Source: Clostridiales bacterium
Lineage (GTDB): Bacteria; Bacillota; Clostridia; Lachnospirales; Lachnospiraceae
Assembly (NCBI GenBank): GCA_021202925.1
Contig: JAJQCD010000010.1
Span: 190,527 to 254,526 of the forward strand
DNA: 64,000 bases
Direction: 5' to 3'
In this document: one piece after another, positions 35,521-44,659 of the stretch
Numbering within the stretch: position 1 is the stretch's first letter
Layout of the letters: each line of letters begins with the position of its first letter
Position numbers and translations under genes: made by a program
The notes under the pieces: model-generated
Seen by the model: only the letters and a program-made list of their open reading frames with translations
What the model was told of the DNA's origin: nothing
The model's database searches: none

Positions 35521-36207
35521 GTGACAACCTTTTTAATTTCTGCTTTAAAGATGGTAAGAACGTCAATGGTTAATATTTATTATACAAAGATATATGAACT
35601 CGATCCTGAGTTATTGACATGTGTTTTAAATCAGTTTCCGACGGAATTAAGCGAAAAATATCACTGGTTCAGAATGAAAGATGACAGATTAAGATATCTG
35701 TTCTCAAGAATACTGTTAAGAAATGTTTTGAGTAAGTATCCGGTGCATGATGCTGTATTTTATAAAAACAGCTATGGAAAACCATTTATCAGGAACAGTG
35801 CTGTGTATTTTAATATCTCCCACAGTGGAGAATATACGGCACTTTCTGTTGGAGACGAGGAAAATGGTATAGACATAGAAAAAATCGAACATATAAACAT
35901 AGAAAAGTTCAAAATATGTTTTACGAACAGTCAATGGAGGAGTATCTCAAAAAGCGATGCTCCATATTTGGAGTTCTATCAAAACTGGACAATCAAAGAG
36001 AGCTTTATGAAATTAATTGGCAAGGGTTTCTTTATGGATTTCAATTCGTTTGAATATCATCATACAGAAATCATTTACAACGGATGTTTCTATAAATATA
36101 AAATTTTTAATGATATAGATGGGTATAGTCTTTGTTGCTGTACCCGGAGCGGAAATATCAGTCCGAAACCTGTATATATATCTCCGGAAATGCTCCGTTT
36201 CTATTAA
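35521..36207 (+). CDS. 4'-phosphopantetheinyl transferase, Sfp type
   Basis: 228 aa if started at GTG 35521; ATG 35566 (MVNIYYTKIYEL) is an equally typical Sfp start. The magnesium-binding motif GIDIEKIEHI and the second motif WTIKESFMKLIGKG are both present, as is KPFIRNSAVYFNISHSGEY. It transfers phosphopantetheine from CoA to the carrier-domain serines of the FAAL, KS protein and NRPS, completing a self-sufficient pathway. Last gene of the operon. Confidence 0.85.
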   Translation: MTTFLISALKMVRTSMVNIYYTKIYELDPELLTCVLNQFPTELSEKYHWFRMKDDRLRYLFSRILLRNVLSKYPVHDAVFYKNSYGKPFIRNSAVYFNISHSGEYTALSVGDEENGIDIEKIEHINIEKFKICFTNSQWRSISKSDAPYLEFYQNWTIKESFMKLIGKGFFMDFNSFEYHHTEIIYNGCFYKYKIFNDIDGYSLCCCTRSGNISPKPVYISPEMLRFY

Positions 36208-36259
36208 GTCTCAGTGAGACTGCGCGTCGATGACATGTGGGCGTGATGGCTCTCATACC

Positions 36260-36793
36260 CTAATTAATTTGTTCAAAAGATACGCTGTTAATCTGTAAGA
36301 CGGACTGATTTCTGGAAATGGTGAGCGTCAGAGCATACGTTCCTGCAACTTCGCCACCTTCCCATGGGCGCTTATACTGAAAAACCATTGTTCCGGTTCC
36401 TTCCTTCAAAGCGATGATATGGAATTCAGCAATTCCACCCGCACCGACACGCCGGGATGTGTTGTCAGGTTCAACATATGTATTGTAATCGCTTGCAAAA
36501 ATATCGGTTTCTTCCGTGATCACCCATGTATAGCCGGTGGTTGCGTTGGCATCCAGATCGAGAACCAGGGATCCCTCATCAAAAATCTGTGCGTAAAATT
36601 TTTCACCATATACTACACTGGTTCCGTCCCATTCTGATGCTTCTTCGGCTTCCGTTACAGAACGTTCGGAAGCTGTCATTTTGCCAGATTCGCTATCGCT
36701 GTTTCCTGCACAGGCTGTCAGGGAAGCTGCAATTAACGCCATTGTTATAATTTTCCGAAACATTCTGGAATGGTGCATCCTCACTGCGCTCAT
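36260..36793 (-). CDS. Chagasin-type cysteine protease inhibitor lipoprotein (family I42)
   Basis: 177 aa; AGGAGG directly before ATG 36793. A lipoprotein signal ends in SLTAC. The mature part carries the three I42 loops: NATTGYTW (NPTTGY-like), the RRVGAGGIAEF loop, and YKRPWEGG (RPW loop). Family knowledge: these proteins block papain-like cysteine proteases. The protein would sit on the outer face of the cell membrane. It converges on the end of the biosynthetic operon, has its own strong promoter at 36917-36945, and follows a 120-base leader. Confidence 0.82.
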   Translation of the reverse strand: MSAVRMHHSRMFRKIITMALIAASLTACAGNSDSESGKMTASERSVTEAEEASEWDGTSVVYGEKFYAQIFDEGSLVLDLDANATTGYTWVITEETDIFASDYNTYVEPDNTSRRVGAGGIAEFHIIALKEGTGTMVFQYKRPWEGGEVAGTYALTLTISRNQSVLQINSVSFEQIN

Positions 36794-36916
36794 GTGTCCT
36801 CCTGATATTATATCTTATCATTCTTACCATCGCGGCATAGGATTTCCTCCCCGATTCTTCCGGGATTATCAATGATCAGCGCTTTTAACACATAAGGAAT
36901 CATCTCCTTTAAAAGT

Positions 36917-36945
36917 ATCATATATCAGAATATGTTTGTTGTCAA
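36917..36945 (-). promoter_or_regulatory. Strong sigma-A promoter of the chagasin-like gene
   Basis: On the minus strand: TTGACA (consensus), 17 bases, TATGAT. It lies directly after the terminator of the upstream beta-glucosidase gene. Confidence 0.85.
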
Positions 36946-36947
36946 GA

Positions 36948-36970
36948 AAAGCGTACAAAGTGTACGCTTT
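36948..36970 (-). terminator. Terminator after the GH1 gene
   Basis: AAAGCGTACA and TGTACGCTTT form a perfect 10-bp stem with a 3-base loop; on the minus strand it is followed by TTTTCTT-type residues. Confidence 0.8.
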
Positions 36971-37014
36971 TTGCATTTTACCCAATTTATATCGCTTCGG
37001 CATGTGGCCGACCA

Positions 37015-38469
<1,455 letters not shown>

Positions 38470-38488
38470 TTATCTGATTTTTTCTTCC

Positions 38489-38517
38489 ATTATAACAGTG
38501 GAAATGAAAAATGAAAA
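38489..38517 (-). promoter_or_regulatory. Promoter of the GH1 gene, extended -10
   Basis: Minus strand: TTTTCA, 17 bases, TATAAT with an upstream TG (TGTTATAAT). Its -35 lies only 26 bases from the -35 of the divergent PTS promoter, so a shared operator could control both. Confidence 0.7.
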
Positions 38518-38543
38518 TTGTTTTTCGTAACCGTTTTTAAATA

Positions 38544-38572
38544 TTGACAGAAAAATAAAACAATGCTAGTCT
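38544..38572 (+). promoter_or_regulatory. Promoter of the PTS gene
   Basis: TTGACA, 17 bases, TAGTCT. The gap between this and the divergent promoter holds CGGTTACGAAAAAC on the minus strand, a possible regulator site. Confidence 0.6.
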
Positions 38573-38605
38573 TGGGTTATGAAAAACGAAGGAGGAATCA
38601 CAGGT

Positions 38606-40000
38606 ATGGAGGAGCTGTCAGTAAAGGAAATCATAGCCGGGCTCGGCGGCAGGGAGAATCTGGCCAGCGCGATGCATTGTGCAACACGGCTCAGAGTTAC
38701 AACAAAGGACAAAAGCAAGGTAGATATTGCGGCTCTGAAAAGGATTGACGGAGTTCTCGGCGTTGTGGACGGAGAAATCCAGACTCAGATTATCATTGGA
38801 GCGGAGGTGTCCAATGTCTACCGCAGGTTTATTGAAGAGACAGGACTGGAAGAAAAGAGCGCAATCGAAGAGAATCTTGATGAGCAGAAGATACTGAAAG
38901 AAGATCTGAAGAATAAAAAAGGACGGAGACTGACCCGTTTCTTCGAGACGATTGCCGCGATATTCAATCCGATTGTGCCGGCATTGGCCGGTTGTGGATT
39001 TTTGTCAGCTATCATTATGGTTGCCATGGCATTGGGAGCGTCCATGTCGATGCCGACATTCAAGCATTTTGTGACGATTTCGATGGCGATTTTTACGTTC
39101 CTGCCATTTCTGCTCGCCGCATCGACAGCAAAAGTATTTAAAATGAATCAGTATGTAGCGCTTACGATTTGCGCTGCGATGATGGCTCCCGCCTGGTCGA
39201 GTATGATAGCGGATGGGGCAGTCTCATCGACGTTCCTCGGGATTCCGTTCCGGCTGATCGATTACAGCGGATCGGTGCTTCCGATTGTTTTTGCGATCAT
39301 TCTGGCTTCCTATGTGGAAAAAGGAAGTGACCGCATCATCAAAGGACCGCTTAAAATTATCCTGGTTCCGGCAATCACCATTCTGGTATCGACGGTCATC
39401 ACGCTCTGGACGGTCGGGCCGTTTACTTATTGGGTGGGCGAACTGCTGGCGTCCGGAATGAACTGGCTGTTTGTCCATGGCGGCTGGATGGCCGGACTGG
39501 TTTATGGCGGCATTTATTCGGGAATGGTTGTCCTCGGAATCCATCACGGAATGGTTCCAGTCCTGACGCAGATGATTTCCACAAACGGCTTCAACTATGT
39601 ATCGCCAACGTCCGGATCAGCCAATATCGGGCAGGCGGGAGCGGCCTTTGGCGTATGGCTGAAAGAAAAGAATAAGAGGCAGAAGGCAAACGCGGCGAGC
39701 GCCTGTATCGCGGCCTGTGTCGGCATCACCGAACCGGTCATCTACGGTGTCAATGTCCCAAATGGAAGAACATTTTTCTTCGGTTCGATCGGCGGCGCGG
39801 TTGGTGGCGCGGTTGCCGGCGTCCTGCGGTTAAAGGCATATGCGATCGGAGGGCCTTCGTTCTTAAACTTCGGCATGTTTCTGGGAGGAGAGGATGCCTT
39901 TGTCAACTGCGGACTGGTTATGGTGTGCTTTGTGATCGCGTTTGTTGTTTCTGCGGCGTTGACAATTCTGTTCTGGAAACCCGCTGATTCAGAATCTTAA
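38606..40000 (+). CDS. PTS beta-glucoside-type EIIBC transporter
   Basis: 464 aa from ATG 38606, chosen because EIIB domains start at this point and AAGGAGG lies 10 bases upstream. The EIIB domain (about 1-85) has the phosphorylated Cys in HCATRLR. A linker (85-125) leads to an EIIC membrane domain with about ten segments, including PALAGCGFLSA and GITEPVIYGVN. No EIIA domain is attached, so an EIIA (for example a glucose-type one) must act in trans. It takes up and phosphorylates a beta-glucoside that the divergent GH1 enzyme would hydrolyse. Confidence 0.86.
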   Translation: MEELSVKEIIAGLGGRENLASAMHCATRLRVTTKDKSKVDIAALKRIDGVLGVVDGEIQTQIIIGAEVSNVYRRFIEETGLEEKSAIEENLDEQKILKEDLKNKKGRRLTRFFETIAAIFNPIVPALAGCGFLSAIIMVAMALGASMSMPTFKHFVTISMAIFTFLPFLLAASTAKVFKMNQYVALTICAAMMAPAWSSMIADGAVSSTFLGIPFRLIDYSGSVLPIVFAIILASYVEKGSDRIIKGPLKIILVPAITILVSTVITLWTVGPFTYWVGELLASGMNWLFVHGGWMAGLVYGGIYSGMVVLGIHHGMVPVLTQMISTNGFNYVSPTSGSANIGQAGAAFGVWLKEKNKRQKANAASACIAACVGITEPVIYGVNVPNGRTFFFGSIGGAVGGAVAGVLRLKAYAIGGPSFLNFGMFLGGEDAFVNCGLVMVCFVIAFVVSAALTILFWKPADSES

Positions 40001-40074
40001 ACGGTCTGCTTTTTATGCCAGGTCGCCGGAGCGACTAATAAGGAGAATTCGGAAGATAAGGGAGAAAAAAGCAA

Positions 40075-41292
40075 ATGAAATCATTAAAAAATGTGAACAT
40101 CACGCTGGCGATCTTTGTTGGACTGATCGCGGGGATTCTGGTTGGCCTCGTTGTGCCCGGCAGTATCAGCTGGTTTTATGGTCTTCTTGGTGTAGTCAGT
40201 TCACTTTACATGAGCGCGCTGAAGATGATGATCTATCCGTTGGTCTTCTGCTCAATCGTCGTTGGTATCCACGGCATTGGCAATATCCGGGCGACCGGCA
40301 GAATCGGCGGACTTGCGTTGCTGTTCTTTCTGGTGACGACTGCCTTTGCGAGCTTTCTTGGTCTGATTCTGCCCCGTATTCTGAATCTGGGAGCAGGGGT
40401 TACGATTGTGATGTCGGAAAGTACCGTGGAAGCCACACAGTTTACGAGTCTTCTGGATACGGTAGAGACATTGATTCCCTCCAATCCGATCGCAGCCTTT
40501 GCGGAAGGGAATATGCTTCAGGTGTTGGTGTTCGCCCTGATCATCGGGTTTACGGTGCTGTCGATCGGCGAGAAAGCAGACCCCTTTATGGCAGTTGTGA
40601 CCTCTGTAAATGATCTGTCCTTAAAGATTATTTCGGTGGTTATGTATTTTACCCCGCTCGGCGTCTTCTGCTCGATCGCGACCGTAGTGGAAGCCAACGG
40701 TACGGATACGGTGCTGTCTCTGGCGACGGTGATGATCGCAATTTATGTCACCTATTTCCTGTATGCCCTGCTGTTTTACGGAGGCCTGGTAAAGACCCTT
40801 GGCAAATGTCCGGTTGGTCGCTTCTTTACTGCGGTGGCGCCTGCCGCGCTCAATGCTTTTGGTACCTGCTCTTCGTCTGCGACAATTCCGCTGAGTATGC
40901 GCTGTATGGAGGATGAGCTGAATTGTCCCAACGAGATTACTTCCCTGGTGGTTCCACTGGGCGCAACCGTCAATATGGACGCCGTATCGATTGTAATGAG
41001 CTTCATGATCCCGTTTTTTGCTTCCGCCTGCGGCGTAAACGTAAGCCTCAGCATGATGGTTGTTGTCCTGCTGGCAAACGTGCTGCTCAGCATCGGTACA
41101 CCCGGCGTGCCGGGCGGCGCGATCGCATCCTTTGCGGCTTTGTCGGCAATGGTCGGTCTGCCGGGCGGGATCATGGGTGTGTACATCAGCGTCAATACTC
41201 TGGCTGATATGGGCGCTACCTGTGTCAATGTGCTGGGAGATCTGGCATGCTGCCAGGTGCTGAAGGCGAAGCTGTACCCGGACAGAGAATAG
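40075..41292 (+). CDS. Dicarboxylate/amino acid:cation symporter (DAACS family)
   Basis: 405 aa. About eight helices plus re-entrant loops. A Ser-rich HP1 segment appears in NAFGTCSSSATIPLSM, followed by NMDAVSIVMSF (NMDG-like TM7 motif) and the HP2 loop GTPGVPGGAIA. Family members take up glutamate, aspartate, serine/threonine or C4-dicarboxylates with sodium or protons; the substrate cannot be fixed here. It lies 74 bases after the PTS gene and is followed by a bidirectional terminator. Confidence 0.85.
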   Translation: MKSLKNVNITLAIFVGLIAGILVGLVVPGSISWFYGLLGVVSSLYMSALKMMIYPLVFCSIVVGIHGIGNIRATGRIGGLALLFFLVTTAFASFLGLILPRILNLGAGVTIVMSESTVEATQFTSLLDTVETLIPSNPIAAFAEGNMLQVLVFALIIGFTVLSIGEKADPFMAVVTSVNDLSLKIISVVMYFTPLGVFCSIATVVEANGTDTVLSLATVMIAIYVTYFLYALLFYGGLVKTLGKCPVGRFFTAVAPAALNAFGTCSSSATIPLSMRCMEDELNCPNEITSLVVPLGATVNMDAVSIVMSFMIPFFASACGVNVSLSMMVVVLLANVLLSIGTPGVPGGAIASFAALSAMVGLPGGIMGVYISVNTLADMGATCVNVLGDLACCQVLKAKLYPDRE

Positions 41293-41367
41293 GGAGAGCG
41301 GGGGGGGAACTGCGGAAATTACATGGAAGAATGGCAAGGCTCTTTCTTTGTGTGGTATGTCCGGTAA

Positions 41368-41414
41368 ATAGAAAAAGGCGGAGACACGATGAAACGTGTT
41401 TTCGCCTTTTTCTA
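41368..41414. terminator. Bidirectional terminator between symporter and inverton 2
   Basis: AATAGAAAAAGGCG pairs with CGCCTTTTTCTATT with an inner GACACG/CGTGT stem. In the present orientation it would also stop transcripts leaving inverton 2 to the left. Confidence 0.85.
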
Positions 41415-41458
41415 TTGCCTGTCGGCCGAACATATGCTTCTTTGACAAATCAAATAAG

Positions 41459-41686
41459 ACCACATAATCAACATTATGTGGTCGAATAAACTCGATGTTT
41501 TTATTCTACACTAATCATATCAAAAAAGCAAGCGAAATCATTAAAATTTTAAAAAAATATGAAGAAAAATGCAGCCTGACTGCAATGTCTGTTCTGAAAA
41601 CCGGATATTTGTGTCATGATGATGGTCAGAAATGGCGTATTGGCAAGGCTTTGCGCGGCTTAACCACATAATGTTGATTATGTGGT
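41459..41686. repeat. Invertible promoter element 2 (inverton): perfect 24-bp inverted repeats flanking 180 bp
   Basis: The left repeat 41459-41482 and right repeat 41663-41686 are perfect reverse complements (24 of 24). Each is itself a dyad, with arms GACCACATAAT and ATTATGTGGTC around CAAC on the left, and GTTG on the right. Arms and layout match element 1 (CCRCATAAT ... ATTATGYGG). The interior again carries a minus-strand promoter facing left. No recombinase gene is adjacent, so the recombinase at 2089-2997 probably acts in trans. Inversion would aim the promoter at the HTH/pilus operon. Confidence 0.88.
41503..41531 (-). promoter_or_regulatory. Sigma-A promoter inside inverton 2, currently facing left (OFF)
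   Basis: Minus strand: TTGCTT (41531-41526), 17 bases, TAGAAT (41508-41503). Hexamers and spacing are identical to those in element 1, and the bases after the -10 (ACATCGAGTT versus CCATCGAATT) are also related. Confidence 0.8.
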
Positions 41687-41809
41687 TATGGACGAGGCAG
41701 AGGTCGTGGACAGTGGTCGATGCTTATTTTGCGGTATTGCAATTTTTTTTACCCGGCAATTGAATGAATTCGATTGGGTTAAGGAATGATGACGAAGGAG
41801 GGAGACCGC

Positions 41810-42097
41810 TTGAAGCGTGTACACAAAGTCACGCCGGAAGGAATGCTGATCAAGATGCTGATGGTACAGAATAACCTCACGGTAAGGGAGCTTGGCAATC
41901 GGATTGGGAAGGCGGATGCGACGATCTGCGATGTGATATCGGGTAAGAACCGGAGCAGGAAGACGCTGGATCTGATCATGAGCGCTTTGCAGGAGGGCTC
42001 GACGGCAGACCTTTCGGAATACCGGAATTTTATCGCAACTCAGTTCAGTGACACCGACGCCCGGACAGAAGAAGAGGCGGAGGAATGTGTGACATGA
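41810..42097 (+). CDS. Small HTH (Xre-like) regulator heading the pilus operon
   Basis: 95 aa from TTG 41810, chosen because the paralogue at 3300 uses the same TTG with the same AAGGAGGG spacing; an in-frame ATG at 41786 lacks a site. Helix-turn-helix: NNLTVRELGNRIGKADATIC, then SGKNRSRKTLDLIMSALQ. The shared N-terminus RVxKVTPEGM makes it a clear paralogue of the locus-1 protein. First gene after inverton 2, so expression should depend on switch orientation. Target unknown. Confidence 0.78.
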   Translation: MKRVHKVTPEGMLIKMLMVQNNLTVRELGNRIGKADATICDVISGKNRSRKTLDLIMSALQEGSTADLSEYRNFIATQFSDTDARTEEEAEECVT

Positions 42098-42115
42098 CGG
42101 AGAGGTGGGCCGGTT

Positions 42116-42406
42116 ATGACAGATAAGGAACTGAAGCGCCTGAGCCGGGGCGAACTGCTGGAGATGCTGTTGATCCAGATCGAGGAGAATGAAGGTCTCA
42201 GAAAGAGTCTGGCCGATGCTGAGGCGGCCCTTGCGGACCGGAAGATCCAGATTGAGGAAGCAGGATCGCTGGCAGAAGCAGCGCTGAGACTGAACAAAGT
42301 CTTTGAAGCGGCAGATCAGGCGGCAAGCCAGTATCTGGAGAATATCCGCAGGATGGCGGAGAAAGCAGAGGAAGGAAACACAGAGCCATGGGAAGACGGG
42401 CGGTAA
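42116..42406 (+). CDS. Small coiled-coil protein of unknown function
   Basis: 96 aa, almost entirely charged helix. Residues 10-50 have heptad-like Leu/Ile spacing (LLEMLLIQIEENEGLRKSLA), and the tail is acidic. No signal peptide, so it is cytoplasmic. It overlaps the signal peptidase gene by 19 bases, which suggests translational coupling. Similar small helical proteins accompany pilus signal peptidases in related bacteria, in my recollection; the role is unknown. Confidence 0.6.
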   Translation: MTDKELKRLSRGELLEMLLIQIEENEGLRKSLADAEAALADRKIQIEEAGSLAEAALRLNKVFEAADQAASQYLENIRRMAEKAEEGNTEPWEDGR

Positions 42407-42975
42407 GCGGTGAGTTGCCGAGTACGGATCAGCTCCGTACGGAACTGCACAGAGAGCGTTACCGGAAGCGTTACCGGCAGGTTTTGCGCAGTACAATCTT
42501 CATGCTGATTGTGGTGGCGGCGGCAGCCGTTCTGGTTGCAGTATTATTCATGCCGGTTTTACAGATTTACGGATCGTCGATGGTACCGACCCTGTCGGAA
42601 GGAGATATCGTGATTTCGGTCAAGGGGACCGATTTTGAAAAGGGCGACATCGTTTCCTTTTATTCGGGCAACAAGATCCTGGTGAAGCGCTACATTGCAG
42701 GTCCGGGTCAGTGGGTCGACATCGATGAAGATGGGAATGTTTCGGTGGACGGCGAATTACTGGATGAGCCATATCTGGTTGAGAAGGCGTTGGGAGACTG
42801 CAACATCCGGCTCCCGTATCAGGTGCCGGACGAGCGTATTTTCTGTATGGGAGACCATCGCAGCACATCCGTGGACTCCCGCAATACTTCGATTGGCAGC
42901 ATCGCCGATGAAGACATAGTCGGAAAGATTGTATTCCGGATCTGGCCGCTGGACAGATTCGGCTCAGTGCAATAG
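42388..42975 (+). CDS. Type I signal peptidase of the pilus locus
   Basis: 195 aa. One N-terminal membrane segment (about 35-55), the catalytic serine in YGSSMVPTL (Ser64), the general-base lysine in ILVKRYIA (Lys100), and GDHRSTSVDSR (box E). It would remove signal peptides from the pilins encoded downstream, and a dedicated copy is common in pilus islands. Translation probably couples to the overlapping upstream gene. Confidence 0.88.
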   Translation: MGRRAVSGELPSTDQLRTELHRERYRKRYRQVLRSTIFMLIVVAAAAVLVAVLFMPVLQIYGSSMVPTLSEGDIVISVKGTDFEKGDIVSFYSGNKILVKRYIAGPGQWVDIDEDGNVSVDGELLDEPYLVEKALGDCNIRLPYQVPDERIFCMGDHRSTSVDSRNTSIGSIADEDIVGKIVFRIWPLDRFGSVQ

Positions 42976-42994
42976 AAAGGAACAGGTGAAACAA

Positions 42995-43813
42995 ATGGGG
43001 GACAGAGTTCTGAAAAAAATCTCCGAATACATAAGGGCGCATAAGCTGGAACGGAAGTGGCAGATGACGCTGACTTCCCTGGGAGCGGTTGTGGTCTTCT
43101 GTACGACGTATGCGCTGATTTTGCCTGCGTTGACGCTGGAGAAGGACAAGCTGGCGACAGCGAGTGACGCGGATGAAAAAGCGACGGCGGGTGACGCAGA
43201 TTACGACCCGGAGGCGGACATCGAGCTGATCAATGATCTTGAGGTGGAGGAAGAGGAGCTGGCAACCGACAGCGACTGGTACGCGCCGGACATCGATCTT
43301 TTCAATGACCTGGCGTCAGACAGCAATGCCTCAGGCAGATGGGCGCAGAACCTGCTGACCATGGCAGAGAGCCAGGTTGGATACACGGAAGGCAGCGGCG
43401 GTTACAGCTATTATGGGGAATATTTCGGGAAGCCGTATGAGAAGTGGAACACCCTGTTCCTGAATTTCTGCCTGGATTATGTACAGATTCCCAAGAAGGT
43501 GATTCCGCAGGAGGATACGGCGGCGGCACTGGCGAGTGCATTGAAGAAGTCGGATCAGGCGTTGTATATGACGGCGGATGATTATACGCCGAAACCGGGC
43601 GACCTGGTATTCCTGGATACGGATGAAGACGGAAGGATCGACCGGGTTGGCGTGGTTTCAACCTGCGAGGATGGCACACTGGTTGTGATTGAGGGTGACG
43701 CCGCATACGACTCTTATGAGACAGCGACGGCCAGCGACGCCGAAGAGGCTGAGCCGGAGGATGTGACAGCAGCAGACACGGAGACGGCGACAGCCAGTAA
43801 TGCGGAATCATAA
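42995..43813 (+). CDS. Membrane-anchored CHAP/NlpC-like protein with missing catalytic residues
   Basis: 272 aa from ATG 42995 (AAAGGAACAGG upstream). One N-terminal membrane segment (about 28-46), an acidic Ala/Asp/Ser linker, then a papain-fold-like domain (AESQVGYTE, WNTLFLNFCLDYVQIP, PKPGDLVFLDTDEDGRIDRVGVVS). In related clostridial surface proteins these positions read WCAMFVSFC and DHVGIV. Here the nucleophile Cys is Asn and the His is Arg, so the domain looks catalytically dead. It may instead bind cell wall or assist pilus assembly. Confidence 0.7.
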   Translation: MGDRVLKKISEYIRAHKLERKWQMTLTSLGAVVVFCTTYALILPALTLEKDKLATASDADEKATAGDADYDPEADIELINDLEVEEEELATDSDWYAPDIDLFNDLASDSNASGRWAQNLLTMAESQVGYTEGSGGYSYYGEYFGKPYEKWNTLFLNFCLDYVQIPKKVIPQEDTAAALASALKKSDQALYMTADDYTPKPGDLVFLDTDEDGRIDRVGVVSTCEDGTLVVIEGDAAYDSYETATASDAEEAEPEDVTAADTETATASNAES

Positions 43814-43818
43814 ATAAT

Positions 43819-44640
43819 ATGAAGAAAAAAGGACGGATAGCAGATATTATTCTGATCCTGATTTTTCTCGTAGGACTGTGCCTGCTGGTGTATCCGACAT
43901 TCAGTGATTACTGGAACTCCCTGCATCAGTCCAGGGCGATCGCCCAGTACGCGGAGCAGGTGGCACAGCTGGACAATGCGACCTATCAGGAGATGCTGAA
44001 AAATGCGAGGGTGTATAATGATACTCTTTCGAAGAAGGAGAACCGTTATGTTCTTTCAGAAGAAGAGCAGGAACGGTATGACAGTCTGCTGAATATCTCC
44101 GGAACCGGAGTGATGGGATACATTGAGATTCCGAAGATCGACTGCCATCTCCCGATCTATCACGGGACAGATGAGGCTGTGCTGCAGATTGCGGTCGGAC
44201 ACATTGCGGGGAGTTCCCTTCCCGTGGGCGGCCTGGGAACGCACAGTGTGCTGTCGGGACACAGGGGACTACCGAGTGCGAAGCTCTTTACGGATCTGGA
44301 CAAGCTGATCGAGGGCGATACCTTCCTGATCCGCGTCCTGGATGAAGTCCTGACCTACGAGGTGGATCAGATTCTGATCGTAGAGCCATACGAGATGGAA
44401 GCGCTGGAGATTGAGGAAGGGATGGATTACTGCACCCTGGTTACCTGTACGCCGTATGGGATCAATACCCATCGGCTCCTGGTGAGGGGACACCGGACAG
44501 ATACCATGGAGGAGGCAGCTGAAGTCCGTGTGACGGCGGATGCGATCCAGATTGAGCCGTTGATGGTGGCTCCGCTGGTAGCGGTTCCGATTGTTTTGTT
44601 ACTGTTGATTGTTTTGCTGATCACAACTCGCAAGAAATAA
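43819..44640 (+). CDS. Class C pilus sortase
   Basis: 273 aa. An N-terminal membrane helix (10-27), a class C-type helical extension (about 40-90), then the sortase barrel with His in SVLSGHRGLP, Cys210 in LVTCTPYG, and Arg in THRLLVRG. The C-terminal membrane helix (LLLLIVLLI) is typical of pilin-polymerising sortases. I see no DPW-type lid motif. It would link pilin subunits through LPXTG threonine and pilin lysine. Confidence 0.87.
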   Translation: MKKKGRIADIILILIFLVGLCLLVYPTFSDYWNSLHQSRAIAQYAEQVAQLDNATYQEMLKNARVYNDTLSKKENRYVLSEEEQERYDSLLNISGTGVMGYIEIPKIDCHLPIYHGTDEAVLQIAVGHIAGSSLPVGGLGTHSVLSGHRGLPSAKLFTDLDKLIEGDTFLIRVLDEVLTYEVDQILIVEPYEMEALEIEEGMDYCTLVTCTPYGINTHRLLVRGHRTDTMEEAAEVRVTADAIQIEPLMVAPLVAVPIVLLLLIVLLITTRKK

Positions 44641-44659
44641 TGAGGGAGGCAGATGAGAT

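Noticed and set aside
41736-41760. Terminator-like TTGC/GCAA hairpin with T run before the pilus HTH gene
   Set aside because: The stem is only 4 bp, too weak to call; it is at most a possible attenuator.
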